From: Desulfobacteraceae bacterium
Lineage (GTDB): Bacteria > Desulfobacterota > Desulfobacteria > Desulfobacterales > Desulfosarcinaceae
DNA: 6,680 bases
Direction: 5' to 3'
NCBI GenBank assembly: GCA_027025615.1
Contig: JALVQM010000091.1
Span: 1 to 6,680 of the forward strand
Of the stretch, positions 4,988 to 6,680 are shown piece by piece. The translations under genes and the position numbers were made by a program. The notes beneath the pieces are model-generated. The model was given only the letters and a program-made list of their open reading frames with translations, was not told the DNA's origin and made no database searches. The number at the start of each line of letters is the position of its first letter. Position 1 is the stretch's first letter.

Positions 4988-6643
4988 TTAGCCGGTAACA
5001 CGATACACTTCTTCTATGGTTGTAATTCCCTGTTTAACCTTGCGTAGACCATCCTCCTTCATGGTTCGTAACCCTTCCCGACGGGCCTGCATAAGAATCT
5101 GATCGGACGAGACCTTCTTCAAAATAAGGGGGCTTAAGGTGGGAGTAATTTTCAGGATCTCAAAAATAGCTACCCTTCCCTTGTACCCTGAATTACCGCA
5201 AAAACGACATCCGGCTCCCCGTTGTTCCGATTCAAGGCCATGAAGGTCCAGTTGATATCTTTTTTTCTCTGATTCATTGAATACATATTCTTCCTTGCAG
5301 CGTTGGCAGACCTTTCTCACTAAACGTTGGGACAACACTGCACGTAGACTTGAAGGGATAAGATACGATTCCACACCAAGATCCATTAACCGTGCAATAC
5401 AGGAGGATGCATCATTGGTATGGATTGTTGACAACACGAGATGTCCGGTCATTGCCGCTTGAAAGGCAATTTTAGCTGTTTCCAGATCACGAATCTCGCC
5501 GATCAATATGACATCAGGATCCTGACGTAAAAAGGTACGAATTGCGGCAGCAAAATTCAGTCCTGCCTTTTGATTAACCTGCGACTGCTTGATATAGGCA
5601 AGACGATACTCGATAGGGTCCTCAATCGTCAGGACGTTTCGTTTCAAGGCATTAATCTGTTGCAAAATGGAGTACAAGGTAGTTGTTTTTCCTGAACCGG
5701 TCGGACCAGCCGAAAGAACGATCCCATGCGGCTTCAGGCTGAGATCAACTATAGTTTCATTATCATCAGGTTCAAGCCCCAGCATGTCAAGCCCCATAAC
5801 AATGTTGGCCTTGTCGAGCAACCTGAGGACAATGTTTTCTCCATTGGCGGTTGGCATTGTTGAGGTACGGATATCAATATACCGCCCTGAATATTCAAAA
5901 CTAATGGCACCGCCCTGGGGCAACCGCTGTTCAGCAATATTTAATCCGGACAGTACTTTGACCCGAGTGACAAGCCCGCTATGGAGTTTCCGCGGCATGA
6001 TAAAAACCGCACGCATAATTCCGTCCACACGGTAACTGACACGGGTTACTTTTTCATCTGGAGAAATATGAATATCAGTTGCCTGATCCAATATGGCCTT
6101 TTTTATGAACAAATCTATGAGACGGACAAATGGAGGATCTTGTTCATTTCTCGCTATTGTTCCCCGAATGGCAGCCTTGATATTTCGTTCAATATCTCCA
6201 TCAATACTTGCTTCATCGCCATAATAAATTCCTAAGGCTTCGGTAAGTTTTTGGGCGTTCGCAAGATAGACGACTACTTCTTTTCTTGTCGTCCTGCGCA
6301 ACATATCTATGGCAATGATATCGGCTGTATTATAGACCGCTACATGGATTGTGTCCCCTTTGAGATCAAAAGGTATAATTTTATGCTTTTCGGCTAAACT
6401 TTTGGGTACAAGTTCTATGGCCTCCGGATGAATATCCTCCGGTGAGATATCAATAAATTTATAACCAGTCGCTTCGGCCCAATATCTGGTGGCCTTGTCT
6501 CTTGAAAGAATACCTAAACGAATAACAACTTCAAAAAGAATTTCTCCTGAATTCTTTTTTTCTTTTTTGGCAGCGGTGAGCTTCTCCCTGGAAATTTTCT
6601 CCCGCTCGACAATTATATCAAGAAAACGTTGTTCCTGATCCAT
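4988..6643 (-). CDS. Type IV filament assembly ATPase (PilB/GspE family)
   Basis: This 551-residue cytoplasmic hexameric ATPase powers pilus or pseudopilus extension and has the family's usual length. The N-terminal T2SSE_N/MshEN-like domain spans about 1-140; its first half has lost the usual RLGxxL pattern, so cyclic-di-GMP binding cannot be assumed. The N2 domain includes ATDIHISP (188-195) and LPQGG (241-245). The motor domain has Walker A GPTGSGKT (313-320), Asp box TIEDPIEY (339-346), Walker B VILIGEIRD (378-386) and His box GHLVLSTIHTND (400-411). Four cysteines (446, 449, 479, 482) in paired CxxC form the zinc site seen in PilB/GspE and missing from PilT-type retraction ATPases, so this is an extension motor. 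A weak AAGAGA precedes the ATG. It is the most upstream gene in the window and probably heads or sits within the operon; 37 upstream bases do not show a promoter. PilB, GspE and MshE are hard to tell apart without the rest of the locus. Confidence 0.96.
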   Translation of the reverse strand: MDQEQRFLDIIVEREKISREKLTAAKKEKKNSGEILFEVVIRLGILSRDKATRYWAEATGYKFIDISPEDIHPEAIELVPKSLAEKHKIIPFDLKGDTIHVAVYNTADIIAIDMLRRTTRKEVVVYLANAQKLTEALGIYYGDEASIDGDIERNIKAAIRGTIARNEQDPPFVRLIDLFIKKAILDQATDIHISPDEKVTRVSYRVDGIMRAVFIMPRKLHSGLVTRVKVLSGLNIAEQRLPQGGAISFEYSGRYIDIRTSTMPTANGENIVLRLLDKANIVMGLDMLGLEPDDNETIVDLSLKPHGIVLSAGPTGSGKTTTLYSILQQINALKRNVLTIEDPIEYRLAYIKQSQVNQKAGLNFAAAIRTFLRQDPDVILIGEIRDLETAKIAFQAAMTGHLVLSTIHTNDASSCIARLMDLGVESYLIPSSLRAVLSQRLVRKVCQRCKEEYVFNESEKKRYQLDLHGLESEQRGAGCRFCGNSGYKGRVAIFEILKITPTLSPLILKKVSSDQILMQARREGLRTMKEDGLRKVKQGITTIEEVYRVTG

Positions 6644-6680
6644 TCCAATCTCTTAGAGTAATAAGTGCTTAAAAAGTATA

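Noticed and set aside
5667..6035. A 122-codon plus-strand open frame
   Set aside because: It lies wholly antisense to the motor domain of the assembly ATPase, whose coding evidence is overwhelming.
1977..6643. Complete type II secretion system or complete type IV pilus operon
   Set aside because: Only motor, platform and prepilins are present. There is no secretin, assembly-platform partner, peptidase or retraction ATPase in the window, so a specific system name would go beyond the evidence.

Overview
The window looks like bacterial chromosomal DNA from a Gram-negative organism with an AT-leaning base composition. It carries the core of a type IV pilus / type II secretion-like (type IV filament) machine. 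From upstream to downstream on the minus strand the genes are: a full-length assembly ATPase of the PilB/GspE family (6643-4988), an inner-membrane platform protein of the PilC/GspF family (4723-3497), a prepilin (3489-2848) and a second prepilin (2738-1977). A third, clearly paralogous prepilin (1265-531) lies apart from this run, beyond a small plus-strand gene (1635-1898) whose product resembles the DUF6812 type of small domain. The organism cannot be named from sequence alone. The repeat style and prepilin type recall Desulfobacterota, but that is an impression and weakly held.

The machine's logic is conventional. The cytoplasmic ATPase drives the platform protein, which lifts processed prepilins out of the inner membrane into a helical filament. 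All three prepilins have the cleavable G|F leader, Glu at position 5 of the mature protein and a long hydrophobic N-terminal helix. They also share unusually large C-terminal domains with common signatures: an NPF(N/S) motif, a GxDS turn and, in two of them, an HAG...NG...AR ending. No secretin, PilM/N/O or GspL/M homologue, prepilin peptidase or retraction ATPase is in the window, so the choice between pilus, secretion pseudopilus and a distinct filament stays open.

Three points stand out. First, the isolated prepilin at 531-1265 seems to have lost its normal C-terminus to a frameshift: a family-like ending is encoded in the +1 frame and runs to 491. Second, a dispersed palindromic repeat occurs three times in the same orientation (185-369, 1302-1387, 4741-4906), with a diverged fourth relative at 1450-1570. 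Two copies bracket the isolated prepilin, and one sits inside the operon between the ATPase and platform genes, 17 bases from the platform gene start. Third, that platform gene has no obvious Shine-Dalgarno of its own but follows a five-codon in-frame mini-ORF that may couple its translation.

Region by region: 1-490 is non-coding and repeat-rich; 491-1265 is the isolated prepilin; 1266-1634 is non-coding with two repeat remnants; 1635-1898 is the small plus-strand gene, followed by a strong terminator (1907-1948) placed to serve both converging units; 1977-4723 holds two prepilins and the platform protein; 4724-4987 is a repeat-bearing intergenic gap; 4988-6643 is the ATPase; 6644-6680 is the start of its upstream region.
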